A stretch of 64,000 nt of DNA from Colimorpha sp002372855 (GTDB taxonomy: Bacteria; Bacteroidota; Bacteroidia; Bacteroidales; P3), in contig CAMOOR010000002.1 in assembly GCA_946621635.1 (NCBI GenBank), positions 36,017-100,016 on the forward strand. Reading direction: 5' to 3'. Shown here piece by piece: positions 52,763 to 60,783 of the stretch. The translations under genes were made by a program, and so were the position numbers. The stretch's first letter is position 1. Each line of letters begins with the position of its first letter. The notes beneath the pieces are model-generated. The model did not search any database and was not told the DNA's origin. It saw only the letters and a list, made by a program, of their open reading frames with translations.

Positions 52763-53358
52763 CTCGTTTTTTTGTTATATTACTCGTTTATATCCTGTCC
52801 AAAGATGCAAAAATCAGCGCCATGGGCCTGATTGCCACGGAAGAAGGAGCCATTGAAGCGTGTGAGTGGGTCGAAGATTGCCGCCAGGCGGCAGGAAGTT
52901 CGTTTTCCGTGGCAAAAATCAGGGAGACTATGGCACTTTGGTGTTTTTTCTTCAAAAAAAGGCAGCGAAACACTATGAAGAAACACTATGATTTAACGTT
53001 AAACGCTTTTTTGCCCGCTGCCCGTCAAATATTCTATTAATCCTTAAACTATTTCTTTGCTCTATTCTTTTTCAAAGCACTCTTTTTCTCTTTTTGACGG
53101 CGCAAAAGTACAAAATAAAATCAATCCGCCAAATAAAACTTTGTTTTTACCCCTTAACACTCAGATTTCCAGACAGAAAATTTTTCACATTTCGATATAT
53201 ACGTATCGATTTTATTCAGTTTTTCGCGAAAAATTTATCTATTTACGCCCCCCAGACAAACTCGCCAACCTCAAAAAACGGAGCAAGAACGGAGCAAGAA
53301 CCAAGAGGTACCATTTTGCATTTTTACCTCTGTCAAAACCCTGTTTTCGCCCTATCAT

Positions 53359-53418
53359 CTCCTACCATGGTAGGAGTTGGTAAGGAGTTGATAAGGACTT
53401 GGTAAGGGGATGGTAAGG
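53359..53418 (+). repeat. Palindrome plus four 11-bp units, copy 5
   Basis: A perfect 18-bp palindrome CTCCTACCATGGTAGGAG (53359-53376) is followed by AGTTGGTAAGG, AGTTGATAAGG, ACTTGGTAAGG, GGATGGTAAGG. The bases before it (ATCAT) match those before copy 3. Confidence 0.93.
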
Positions 53419-53469
53419 GCATCGTGCTTACACAACCCCTTTCGTTCACAGTGTTTTACGTGCAGAAAT

Positions 53470-53495
53470 TGCCGGCGGGACGCCGGCGCTCCATT
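53470..53495. repeat. GC-rich extragenic palindrome (GCCGGCGGGACGCCGGC type)
   Basis: The 26 bases 53470-53495 are identical to 58476-58501, which lie inside the coding frame of the PNGase F-like gene. The core is GCCGGC-GGGAC-GCCGGC. Confidence 0.85.
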
Positions 53496-53580
53496 CAAGA
53501 GCGGGGCGAATTTGACATTTTGTCGCTTTTTCGTTCCTGTCCGGGGAGGGTGCAGTGTGCCATCGCGAGGGGGTGGGTGG

Positions 53581-55806
53581 TCACTGGCCTGCAGCGCCGC
53601 CGTGGGCCTGCCATTCGAGGTCGAGCTTGCCGAAACGCCAGGAGAGGCCGAAGGTGAGGTAGCGGGAGGAGTAGTGGCGCGTGGTGTAGGCGGCGTAGGT
53701 GGGAGCGGAGTCCCAGCTCTGGTAGCGGTTGGCGTCGAAGAGGTCGCTGACGCTGAGGCGTACGCCCAGACGGCCGTCGAAGAAGGTGGCCGAGGCGCCG
53801 AGGTCGACAGTGAGGGCGTACTGCTGTTCGTAGTAGAGGCCGAGGGTGGGAGTGCCGTAGTTGGCGCTGACTTCGAGGTTGACCAGCTTGGCCACTTTGG
53901 TCCACAGGCGAGCGTAGAGCGTCCACGAAAAACGTTCCTGCCAGGGTTCGCCCTCGACGCGATAGCCTTGCCGGAAGAGGCTGGCGTTGAGGCTCAGGCT
54001 GGCCCAGGCGGCGGGGCGGTAGGTGAGGTTGGCGTCGGCGCCCGTCTTGTAGGAGGAGGCGATGTTGAAGGGCATGGAGTAGGTGATGACGCGTCCCAGG
54101 AAGGGGTCGGCCGCGGGTGTCGAGGCGGTGATGCTCTCGATACCGCCCGAGGTGCTATTGGCGTAGGCTTCGATGCTGACGTTGCCGATTTTCTCGAAAT
54201 AGCGGTTCCAGGAGAGCGAGGCCTTGTGGGTGGCGGCGTTGCCGAGATGGCGGTTGCCGACGGAGTAGGAGTCGTCACCATAAATGCGGCTGCGCGTGAG
54301 GTCGGCGCCCGAGGGGGTGGAGACGGAGTAGGAGTAGTTGAAGCGGAAGTAGTGCATGGAGGGGGTGCGATGGGTGAGCGAGAAGGAGGGTTCGAGGGCG
54401 ACGAAGCGGAAGAGGGTGTCGTCGGGGAAGAGACCGCGGCCCACGATGCGGAGCCAGTCGTGCGAGGCATGGAGGTCGGCGCCCAGGGTGGTGCGTTCCC
54501 ACTCGTGGCGCAACGAGAGGCTGGCATAGAGGCTTCGGGTGTGGTAGTCGCTCACGTAGTTGCGCAACGTGTCGGGCTGCGTCCCCGCACCGGGGGTTGC
54601 GAGGCGAATGTTGCGGTCGCGGTGGCTGTTTCCGTAGGGGCGACCGCCGAGGCGGATGGAGAGCTCGTCGTGGGGACCGAGGGGTCGGTTGTAACGCAGC
54701 GAGAGGTCGACTGTGTTGCGGTTGTAGTGGTTGTCGTTGGTGCGGTCGTAGGGCTCGAGGAGGAGGGCTGCGGGGTTGCCTTCGGCCAGGGAGATGAGGC
54801 GTTGGCTCTCGTTGTGATGGGCGCTGAACAGATAGTTCCACGTGCCGCCGAAAGTGATGTTGTGCCCCTTGCGGCCGGGCAGGCGACGCTTGATGTCGAA
54901 ATTGGTGAAGCCGTTGACGCTGTAGTATCGGCTGTCGGAGGTGTCGAGGTAGCGGTAGTGGGCGGTGTCGGGCAGGTAGTCCCACTGATCGTAGCGGTAG
55001 CCGAGGTGGTCGTTGTAGCGGCCCTGCAGCATGTTCCACGACATGAGGCTGAAGTCGGTGAGGGAGTCGATCTTGTAGTCAATGTGGATGTTGTTATTCC
55101 CGAAATAGCTCGACCCGTCGGAGTGGCTGCGGTAGGTGCGTTGGCTGGTGGTGTCGTCGCCGGAGGTGAGGGTGTAGCCTCCTTGGCCGTCGTTGATGAA
55201 ATGGCTGCGGCTGCCGGCCATGTGGAAGGAGAACTTCAGGCGGTCGGTGTTGCGCACATAGCTGAACCAGGGCGAGTAGTAGGGGCGCGTGTTGCCGCTG
55301 AGGCCCAGGATGAGAAGCTGCGAGGTGCGCAGGCGGGCCGAGGTGACGATGTTAAGTATGTGGTGTCCTTCGGCCACCATGTATTTGGCCGAGGGGTTCT
55401 TGATGACCTCCACCCGGGTCAGCGCCTCGGCGGGCATGCTCTCGAAAAAGGCTTTCAGCGTGGGGCCGTTCATGCCGGTGGGGCGGCCGTTGAGCCACAC
55501 GTCGACATGGTCGGAGCCGCGCATGGAGAGGTTCCCCTCCAGGTCGATCTGCACGGAGGGTGCGTTGCGGATAGCATCCCAGGCGGTGAGGCCAGCCACC
55601 GTCTCGTCGTTCTCCACGTTGTAGTTCACCACCTCGCCGGTCATGCTGTAGACAGGCTTGGGGGCGGAAATGCTGATTTCCTTCAGCTTCATGAGCTTCA
55701 TCTTGGCGTCGATGCTGTCCAGGGTGGCCTGGCTGACGCTATCGGTGCTTTGGGCCCAGGCCAGTGCGGGGAGCAGTGCCAGGGCGAGTAGCAGGGTCTT
55801 CTTCAT
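53581..55806 (-). CDS. Outer-membrane beta-barrel protein (TonB-dependent receptor-like)
   Basis: The 741-residue protein has a signal peptide (KKTLLLALALLPALAWAQ). A plug-like domain follows (AWDAIRNAPSVQIDLEGNLSMRGSDHVDVWLNGRP near 75-110, RVEVIKNPSAKYMVAEG) and then a long beta-barrel of the outer-membrane beta-barrel family. The usual N-terminal carboxypeptidase-regulatory-like domain is missing, so the plug begins soon after the signal peptide. It is the last gene of the sigma / anti-sigma / secreted-protein operon, starting 2 nt after the previous stop. It may import or secrete a substrate connected to that signalling. Confidence 0.88.
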   Translation of the reverse strand: MKKTLLLALALLPALAWAQSTDSVSQATLDSIDAKMKLMKLKEISISAPKPVYSMTGEVVNYNVENDETVAGLTAWDAIRNAPSVQIDLEGNLSMRGSDHVDVWLNGRPTGMNGPTLKAFFESMPAEALTRVEVIKNPSAKYMVAEGHHILNIVTSARLRTSQLLILGLSGNTRPYYSPWFSYVRNTDRLKFSFHMAGSRSHFINDGQGGYTLTSGDDTTSQRTYRSHSDGSSYFGNNNIHIDYKIDSLTDFSLMSWNMLQGRYNDHLGYRYDQWDYLPDTAHYRYLDTSDSRYYSVNGFTNFDIKRRLPGRKGHNITFGGTWNYLFSAHHNESQRLISLAEGNPAALLLEPYDRTNDNHYNRNTVDLSLRYNRPLGPHDELSIRLGGRPYGNSHRDRNIRLATPGAGTQPDTLRNYVSDYHTRSLYASLSLRHEWERTTLGADLHASHDWLRIVGRGLFPDDTLFRFVALEPSFSLTHRTPSMHYFRFNYSYSVSTPSGADLTRSRIYGDDSYSVGNRHLGNAATHKASLSWNRYFEKIGNVSIEAYANSTSGGIESITASTPAADPFLGRVITYSMPFNIASSYKTGADANLTYRPAAWASLSLNASLFRQGYRVEGEPWQERFSWTLYARLWTKVAKLVNLEVSANYGTPTLGLYYEQQYALTVDLGASATFFDGRLGVRLSVSDLFDANRYQSWDSAPTYAAYTTRHYSSRYLTFGLSWRFGKLDLEWQAHGGAAGQ

Positions 55807-55808
55807 GG

Positions 55809-56357
55809 CTATTTCTCTTTTTCGTTCTTAAACTCGGTCGACAGCATGTGGCCTGCCACCTTGAGGCTCTCGGCGTCGCTGCCGACGAGGAAGGCCAGGA
55901 CGACCATGCGGTCGGAGGGGCAGTAGATGGTGTAGTGGCCGCGGTCGCCCGGCAGGCCGTCGGCGTTGAAGACCACCAGGTGCTTGTGTTCGCGCCAGTA
56001 CCGCTGCAGCGAGTCGGCCTTCTGCTTCATCTGTTGCATCGTCCCGTCGGGTATCTTGGGGTGCGAGTCGAGGTCGTCCGACTCGATGCTTATCGAGCCG
56101 TCGATATGTGGGCGCGTGGTGGTGTAGGGCAGCTCGTGCAGCTCGCGGCAGAGGGTGCGGTAGACGGCGGAGTCGTCGGTCTGCAGCAGGGTGACGCAGG
56201 CGCTGTCGCCACCGCTCAGGGGGTAGCGCTCGACGCAGTAGGCCTGCACGCCTGGGCGCGAGGCGTAGCGCTTGTAGAGGCCCGTCTGGGCTTGCAGAGC
56301 GGAAAACGGAAAGAGGAAAGAGGAAAACAATGCAAGAAAGAGGGCTGTGCGTTTCAT
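55809..56357 (-). CDS. Secreted protein in sigma-factor operon
   Basis: The 182-residue protein has a signal peptide (TALFLALFSSFLFPFSALQAQ) and a mixed alpha/beta mature domain with VEYPLSGGD-like loops and QKADSLQRYWREHKHLVVFNADG. Similar small exported proteins follow anti-sigma factors in Bacteroidetes operons (DUF4252-like), but the match here is uncertain. The signal-peptide codons are a TTTCC-rich run (56298-56330 on the plus strand) resembling a spacer repeat. ATG 56357 overlaps the upstream stop as ATGA. Confidence 0.7.
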   Translation of the reverse strand: MKRTALFLALFSSFLFPFSALQAQTGLYKRYASRPGVQAYCVERYPLSGGDSACVTLLQTDDSAVYRTLCRELHELPYTTTRPHIDGSISIESDDLDSHPKIPDGTMQQMKQKADSLQRYWREHKHLVVFNADGLPGDRGHYTIYCPSDRMVVLAFLVGSDAESLKVAGHMLSTEFKNEKEK

Positions 56358-56683
56358 GACTGTTGTATTTGTTTGATATGGTTGATATTGTTCCCGATGA
56401 GGGCCATCACGTCGTCGGGGTTGCACTGGCTGTTGCAGTAGATGCCCGGAGCGGGGGTGGAGGCCTGGGCTTCGTTGCTGCGGGGCAGGAACACTATGAG
56501 CAGCACGGCGGCCACTGCTGCGGCGGGCAGGGCAAAGCGGCCCACTTTTCGCAGGCTGGTGGCCCCAGCTGCTCCCCTTTCCAAGGGGAGCTGTCCGAAG
56601 GACTGAGGGGTTTCCCCACTCTCCGCTCTCCGACGGAGGGCGTTGTCATCGTGTATGGATTCTATCAGATGGTCTATATTCAT
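56354..56683 (-). CDS. Anti-sigma factor-like membrane protein with repeat insert
   Basis: The 109-residue protein has a cytoplasmic N terminus (MNIDHLIESIHDDNALRRR), one membrane helix (ALPAAAVAAVLLIVFLP near 52-68) and a short periplasmic tail. This is the topology of a small anti-sigma factor. Residues about 21-46 (ESGETPQSFGQLPLERGAAG) come from a palindromic repeat inserted in frame (56565-56640). It starts with an ATGA overlap from the sigma gene and stops with an ATGA overlap into the next gene, so stoichiometry is probably coupled. Confidence 0.7.
   Translation of the reverse strand: MNIDHLIESIHDDNALRRRAESGETPQSFGQLPLERGAAGATSLRKVGRFALPAAAVAAVLLIVFLPRSNEAQASTPAPGIYCNSQCNPDDVMALIGNNINHIKQIQQS
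56565..56640. repeat. Palindromic repeat inside the anti-sigma gene
   Basis: CTCCCCTT (56572-56579) and AAGGGGAG (56583-56590) form a hairpin, followed by TGTCCGAAGGACTGAGGGG. This resembles a dispersed repeat seen between genes of gut bacteria; here it is translated without breaking the frame. Confidence 0.7.
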
Positions 56684-57150
56684 ATTTCGTTCATTTTTTT
56701 CAGTTTCTCTTTGGCGCGGCCGATGCGTGTGGTGACGTTGGTTTGGCTGAGGCCGAGCATCTGTCCTATCTCGGCCGTGGAGAAGCCGTCGAGGTAGAGC
56801 CGCAGCAGCCGCTGGTCGGCCACGGGGAGCTGCGCTATCAGCGCCCGTAGGTGCGTCGCCTGCTCACGAAGGACGGTGTCGTCGGGCAGGTCGAAAGTGT
56901 CGAGGGGAAGGGTTTCCTCCCGTCGCACTTTGTGGCGGCGCCAACTGATGGCAGTGTTGAGGGCCACGCGGTAGAGCCATGTGATGGGCCTGTGGTCGGG
57001 CCGGTAGCTCTTCCACCCCTGCCAGAGGTGCAGTAGGATGTCCTGCCGCAGGTCCTCGCGGTCCTCCTTGACGGAACAGAACGAGCGGCACACGCGCTCG
57101 ATGGCTGCCGTGTGTCGCTCGATAAGTTCTATGAAGGGGTGTTCGTCCAT
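56680..57150 (-). CDS. ECF-type RNA polymerase sigma factor
   Basis: The 156-residue sigma-70 family protein has region 2 near 25-80 (FCSVKEDREDLRQDILLHLWQGWKSYR, TWLYRVALNTAISWRR) and region 4 near 100-150 (LPVADQRLLRLYLDGFSTAEIGQMLGLSQTNVTTRIGRAKEKL). It lacks region 3, as ECF factors do. Coupled by ATGA overlap to the membrane protein that follows, its likely anti-sigma. It probably directs transcription of its own operon, including the outer-membrane barrel gene. Confidence 0.93.
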   Translation of the reverse strand: MDEHPFIELIERHTAAIERVCRSFCSVKEDREDLRQDILLHLWQGWKSYRPDHRPITWLYRVALNTAISWRRHKVRREETLPLDTFDLPDDTVLREQATHLRALIAQLPVADQRLLRLYLDGFSTAEIGQMLGLSQTNVTTRIGRAKEKLKKMNEI

Positions 57151-57242
57151 TGCCGTTGTTGTTTCTACACCCTTATTAAACGTCCGAAAGTGTGTTTTGT
57201 CACAATCAACGTTTTATTTTTTTCCGCCGGAGGCGGGGAGCG

Positions 57243-59006
57243 TCAGTATTCCACGATGAGCACGCCGCTGACGGCCCAGTGGCTGAACATGCCCTCGACG
57301 GGCTTGCCCTGGGGGATGGCGACGGTGAGGGTGTGCTCGCGGCCGTCGGCCCAAGGCGTGAGGTCGAAGTAGACGGGCTGCGTGGCCGTGCCGGGGCACC
57401 AGCCACTGCGCGAGAAGTCGGAACTGCTGAGGCCGTTCCAGAAGTTGCCGCTGACGGGGTTGAGGTCGCGGTAGCAGCCGCAGTCCTGCCGCCAGGGGGT
57501 GTGGGTGAAGGCGGGCTTGCCGTCGATGAGGATGGTGTTCTGCTTGGGCACAAACTCGTCGCCCTCGCCCCAGCCGCCGTGGCCGGTGGAGATATAACGC
57601 AGTAGCACACGCTTGGCATTTTTGGGAATCCACACGCCGCCCCACGTGCTGAGTGAATCAGTAGCAAAAAGTTTGCCGTAGTTCTGCCCAGCCATCTCCA
57701 GCACGTTGCAGGTGTTGAAGAGCGCGCGAATGTAATGTTTCTCGCCACAACTGTCGGGGACCGTATAGTCGTTGGGGTAGGACTTGAGGTCGAGGCTGAC
57801 AATATGACCGCCTGCGTCATAGTTGCCTATCCACACACCGATAAGCACGTCGCCCTGCAGCAGCGGGGCCAAATCGCTGACTTCCTGCCGGTAATAGGTC
57901 TCGTCGGCCCAGTCAATGCCATAGCCCGCCATGCGCTCGTTGAAGTGACCCACGCCGAAGGGGGTGAAGAAGCGCATCAATTCGACTGGCGGGTCGTAGA
58001 CAAATGACGAATAGCTGTATTTTTTTAGATGGCTGATACCAGAACGTACGCCTTGGTATTTTTCACCGTTGCGGTCAATAAAGAAAGGCAGGGAGTCGGG
58101 AGTGCCGTCTATGCCATCGAAGAAGGTTGGCATGAGGCTATTGGAGAACCCCGGAATGACAAATACGGAACCCGTGCGATCATAGGCGTCGCCGTTGCTG
58201 CGTTGGTGTAATTCGAGGAAATGCTGGTAGTGTTCTGGCAGTACAGGAAGGTGAAGCCTCTTGAGGGCCAGGGTGCCTCCGGCATAGTGAAGCACCGTGT
58301 CGAAGGGGATGCTGTCACTCACATGTGCATTCTGGACACCCCAATGCAGCTGTACGTTGTCGAAGATGCGGGTGGTGACCACGAGGCGCTCTTTCATGAT
58401 GCGGTCCAGCTGTCGCGGGGAGACCCTTTGGAGCGCCGGCATCTTGCCGGCATTGGACTTTCTGGCAGACGCTGATGCCGGCGGGACGCCGGCGCTCCAT
58501 TTCACCTTCTCGGCCTTCGCCAGCACCAGACGTTTCTGCCCGTTGCGGGTGAACGAGCGCAGCACGCCCTTGTTCAGGCCATAGTAGGGCAGCGGGTTAA
58601 CGTCGACCAGAGCCTTCTCGTCCATCTCGAACTCCAGCGTGTTGCTGTTGACGGAGGTTTTCCACTTTCCGTTTTCCACTTTCCACTCCAGGTCGCTGCG
58701 CGAGAAGGCGGTGCGGTAGAAGAAGACGGAGTCGTCGTAGTAGGCGCTGACCGTTATGCTGTCCTGCGCATAGTCCACCTCGGTGACCGTCTGGGCATAG
58801 CCGGGAATGAGCTTGCCCTCGGGCTGCGGGGTGACGATGGTGATGACGTCGCCCTCGCGGTAGACGGTGACGACCGACGTGTCGTTCCGCTCGCCGTACT
58901 CAATCTGCCAGTAGGTGAACTCGTTGGCACCCTTCGGAATCTTCACATTCTGCGCCGTGGCCACCAGCGGCAGCAGCGCCAGCGCAACACATAAGAGTCT
59001 TTTCAT
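57243..59006 (-). CDS. Secreted PNGase F-like protein
   Basis: The 587-residue exported protein has a signal peptide (KRLLCVALALLPLVATAQ). A large N-terminal region is followed by a C-terminal jelly-roll pair with STGHGGWGEGDEFVPKQN, RQDCGCYRDLNPVSGNFWNG and SGWCPGTATQPVYFDLT. These resemble peptide-N-glycosidase F, which removes N-glycans from glycoproteins. It may act on host glycoproteins. Two repeat-derived in-frame inserts are seen: WKVENGKWKTSVN (58658-58689) and SAGVPPASASARKSNAGKMP (58430-58498). Confidence 0.78.
   Translation of the reverse strand: MKRLLCVALALLPLVATAQNVKIPKGANEFTYWQIEYGERNDTSVVTVYREGDVITIVTPQPEGKLIPGYAQTVTEVDYAQDSITVSAYYDDSVFFYRTAFSRSDLEWKVENGKWKTSVNSNTLEFEMDEKALVDVNPLPYYGLNKGVLRSFTRNGQKRLVLAKAEKVKWSAGVPPASASARKSNAGKMPALQRVSPRQLDRIMKERLVVTTRIFDNVQLHWGVQNAHVSDSIPFDTVLHYAGGTLALKRLHLPVLPEHYQHFLELHQRSNGDAYDRTGSVFVIPGFSNSLMPTFFDGIDGTPDSLPFFIDRNGEKYQGVRSGISHLKKYSYSSFVYDPPVELMRFFTPFGVGHFNERMAGYGIDWADETYYRQEVSDLAPLLQGDVLIGVWIGNYDAGGHIVSLDLKSYPNDYTVPDSCGEKHYIRALFNTCNVLEMAGQNYGKLFATDSLSTWGGVWIPKNAKRVLLRYISTGHGGWGEGDEFVPKQNTILIDGKPAFTHTPWRQDCGCYRDLNPVSGNFWNGLSSSDFSRSGWCPGTATQPVYFDLTPWADGREHTLTVAIPQGKPVEGMFSHWAVSGVLIVEY
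58430..58498. repeat. GC-rich palindromic repeat inside the PNGase F-like gene
   Basis: GGAGCGCCGGC (58430-58440) and GCCGGCGCTCC (58488-58498) are exact reverse complements. Inner GCCGGC motifs repeat. The right part is identical over 26 bases to the intergenic element at 53470-53495. It is translated in frame. Confidence 0.88.
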
Positions 59007-59031
59007 TGTAGCTGTCTTTTTGTAGGAGTGT

Positions 59032-59040
59032 GGGGGGGGG
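59032..59040. repeat. Nine-base G homopolymer between two secreted-protein genes
   Basis: A run of nine G (C on the coding strand) lies directly after the stop of the C69 peptidase gene and 26 bases before the start codon of the PNGase F-like gene. It is prone to slippage and could alter spacing or mRNA structure in the leader. Confidence 0.7.
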
Positions 59041-60615
59041 TTAGAAGCCCATACCGAAGAGTTGCCAGTACTTCTCTTCGAGTTGGCGCCAGGCGTAGGT
59101 GGCGTTGTCGTAGATACGGTAGGTGTAGTCGTTCAGCATGTCGGCGCGACGGTCGGCCGGGAGGCCCTTGACGGCAGGTTCGAGGGTGTTGAGGCCGTCG
59201 ATGGCGTCCTTCTCCAGGCGCAACACCTCGTCCATGTGGCCTTTCTTGGTGCTCTGCCAGGCCACGGTGGCCAGCTTGTTGGCTTTGCGGAACTGCCAGA
59301 GGACGGTCTGCTCGTTGTATTTCTTCTGTCCGCAGAGGCTGAAGGCTTTGGGCAGACGCGTGGTGCCGCAGAAGATGGGGATGCGGGGCGACTGGCCGGG
59401 ATTGTCGACCGACACCCAGCAGACACCGCCCACCTCGTCGGGCAGCCAGTCGCGCAGCTGGGCCACAAAGGAGTAGGAGCACCACGCCACGCTGACCGTG
59501 CGCTTGAAGTCGACGGTGCCGGGGGCAACGAAGTTGAGCATGCGCTGCATGTTGCCGCTAAGCCAGGGGTTGGCCACGGGGCTGAGGATGGTGTCCTTGT
59601 ACTTGCTGCCGTCCTTGCGCTTGCGTTCCACCACCTGCTTGAGATTCTTTGTCATGTCCATGTCGGTGCCCTCATAGGTGGAGCGGAGCAGGGCCATGAC
59701 GTCGGTGACATTGACGTTTTGGTCAGGCTTGACGCTGAAGGGCAGTTCGGCCATGTCCATGGTGAAGTGCTGCGAGGGGGCGAGGGCGTTGAAGATGAAC
59801 CACTCGCGCTCGCGGAAGTTCTTGCCCTGGGCGTAGTCGTCGTTGAAGGCACGCCAGAAGAGGAACTCGCCCTTGCCGTCCCAGAGTTTGTATTTCTTGG
59901 CCACAGCCTCGACGTTGTCGGAGCACATGAAATAGTCGGGGTTGTTGCGCTGCAGGCGGCCGATGCGGGCGATGTTGCAGCTGACGGCCACGTGGTCGTC
60001 CGGCACACGCTGTGCCACCCAGATGCCGCCGTTTTTCTTCGGGCCCTCGCCGAGGATTTCCATCTGCCACACCTCGTGGCGGTCGGCGATGGTGATGCAC
60101 TCGCCGCCGTCGCCGTAGCCGTACTGGCGGATGAGGTCGGCGATGAGGCGTATGGCCTCGCGGGCCGTGGTGCAGCGCTGGAGGGCTATGCGTTCAAGTT
60201 CCTCGATGAGGAACATGCCGTTCTTGTTGCGCAGCGTGTCGGGACCGCCGAAGGTGCTCTCGCCGATGGCCAGCTGGCGCTCGTTGAGGCAGGGGTAGGC
60301 GGTGTTGAGGTAGGCGTAGGTGGCGGCGGCCTGGGGAATGGAGCCGGCCTGGCTGACGCCGGTGGTGTCGGTGGGATAGGAGGTGTGCAGAGTGCCCTTG
60401 CGGATGGGGGTGGTGGCACCGGCGGCATACTTGGCGGCGGGCTCGATGGTCATCCAGGTGCGGTAGCGGCCGTCGCAGGTGTGCGAGGTGATGACGCTGC
60501 CGTCGGTCGAGGCTCGTTTGCCCACCATGATGGAAGTGCAGGATTCGCGTTGGGACATTTGCGCCTGCAGGACCATGGGCACCAGCAGGGCCAGAATCAA
60601 TAATGCTTTCTTCAT
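59041..60615 (-). CDS. C69 family dipeptidase (PepD-like), exported
   Basis: The 524-residue N-terminal-nucleophile hydrolase has a signal (KKALLILALLVPMVLQAQ) followed by MSQRESCTSIMVGKRASTDGS. The Cys of ESCTS is the expected nucleophile after processing. SVITSHTCDGRYRTW, EVWQMEILG and GVCWVSVDNPGQSPR also fit the C69 family. It would hydrolyse dipeptides in the periplasm. A full promoter is upstream, and the PNGase F-like gene follows 34 bp downstream on the same strand. Confidence 0.92.
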   Translation of the reverse strand: MKKALLILALLVPMVLQAQMSQRESCTSIMVGKRASTDGSVITSHTCDGRYRTWMTIEPAAKYAAGATTPIRKGTLHTSYPTDTTGVSQAGSIPQAAATYAYLNTAYPCLNERQLAIGESTFGGPDTLRNKNGMFLIEELERIALQRCTTAREAIRLIADLIRQYGYGDGGECITIADRHEVWQMEILGEGPKKNGGIWVAQRVPDDHVAVSCNIARIGRLQRNNPDYFMCSDNVEAVAKKYKLWDGKGEFLFWRAFNDDYAQGKNFREREWFIFNALAPSQHFTMDMAELPFSVKPDQNVNVTDVMALLRSTYEGTDMDMTKNLKQVVERKRKDGSKYKDTILSPVANPWLSGNMQRMLNFVAPGTVDFKRTVSVAWCSYSFVAQLRDWLPDEVGGVCWVSVDNPGQSPRIPIFCGTTRLPKAFSLCGQKKYNEQTVLWQFRKANKLATVAWQSTKKGHMDEVLRLEKDAIDGLNTLEPAVKGLPADRRADMLNDYTYRIYDNATYAWRQLEEKYWQLFGMGF

Positions 60616-60648
60616 ATATATTTCATTTTTATTTTAAAATAACAGGTT

Positions 60649-60680
60649 GCAAAAATACACAAATTGGACGACATGGCAAA
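60649..60680 (-). promoter_or_regulatory. Promoter of the C69 peptidase gene
   Basis: On the minus strand: TTTG (60680-60677), 19 bases beginning CCATGTC, then TATTTTTGC (60657-60649), 34 bases before the start codon. Confidence 0.85.
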
Positions 60681-60706
60681 AAAAATGTTTCCAAAAGCAT
60701 TTTTTT

Positions 60707-60738
60707 TCTTCCATGTCAAAAAATATTCGTAATTTTGC
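60707..60738 (+). promoter_or_regulatory. Promoter of the DUF1846 gene
   Basis: TAATTTTGC (60730-60738) is preceded by 19 bases starting CCATGTC; the -33 position reads TCTT instead of TTTG. It is back to back with the C69 promoter, and the two CCATGTC elements with their A/T runs form an inverted repeat. Confidence 0.7.
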
Positions 60739-60783
60739 ATCCCGTATTTTTTAATTTCAACATATATCAAATTATCATTTATT

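Larger units (their letters stand above)
52763..53580. other. 818-bp gap with repeats, no convincing gene
   Basis: The segment upstream of the hydrogenase operon is AT-rich at 53040-53260 and shows only short frames with no family-like sequence. It contains copy 5 of the palindrome-plus-11-bp element (53359-53418) and a GC-rich extragenic palindrome (53470-53495). The hydrogenase promoter must lie here; TGATTTTTGC on the minus strand near 52807-52816 is a weak candidate -7 region. Confidence 0.6.

Noticed and set aside
52822..53040. 72-codon frame in the gap before the hydrogenase operon
   Set aside because: It spans the probable promoter region, has no family-like pattern and its end is low in coding character.
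53359..53418. Repeat copies as intrinsic terminators
   Set aside because: The palindrome is short, no T-tract follows, and the element lies in spacers of both gene orientations always on the same strand.
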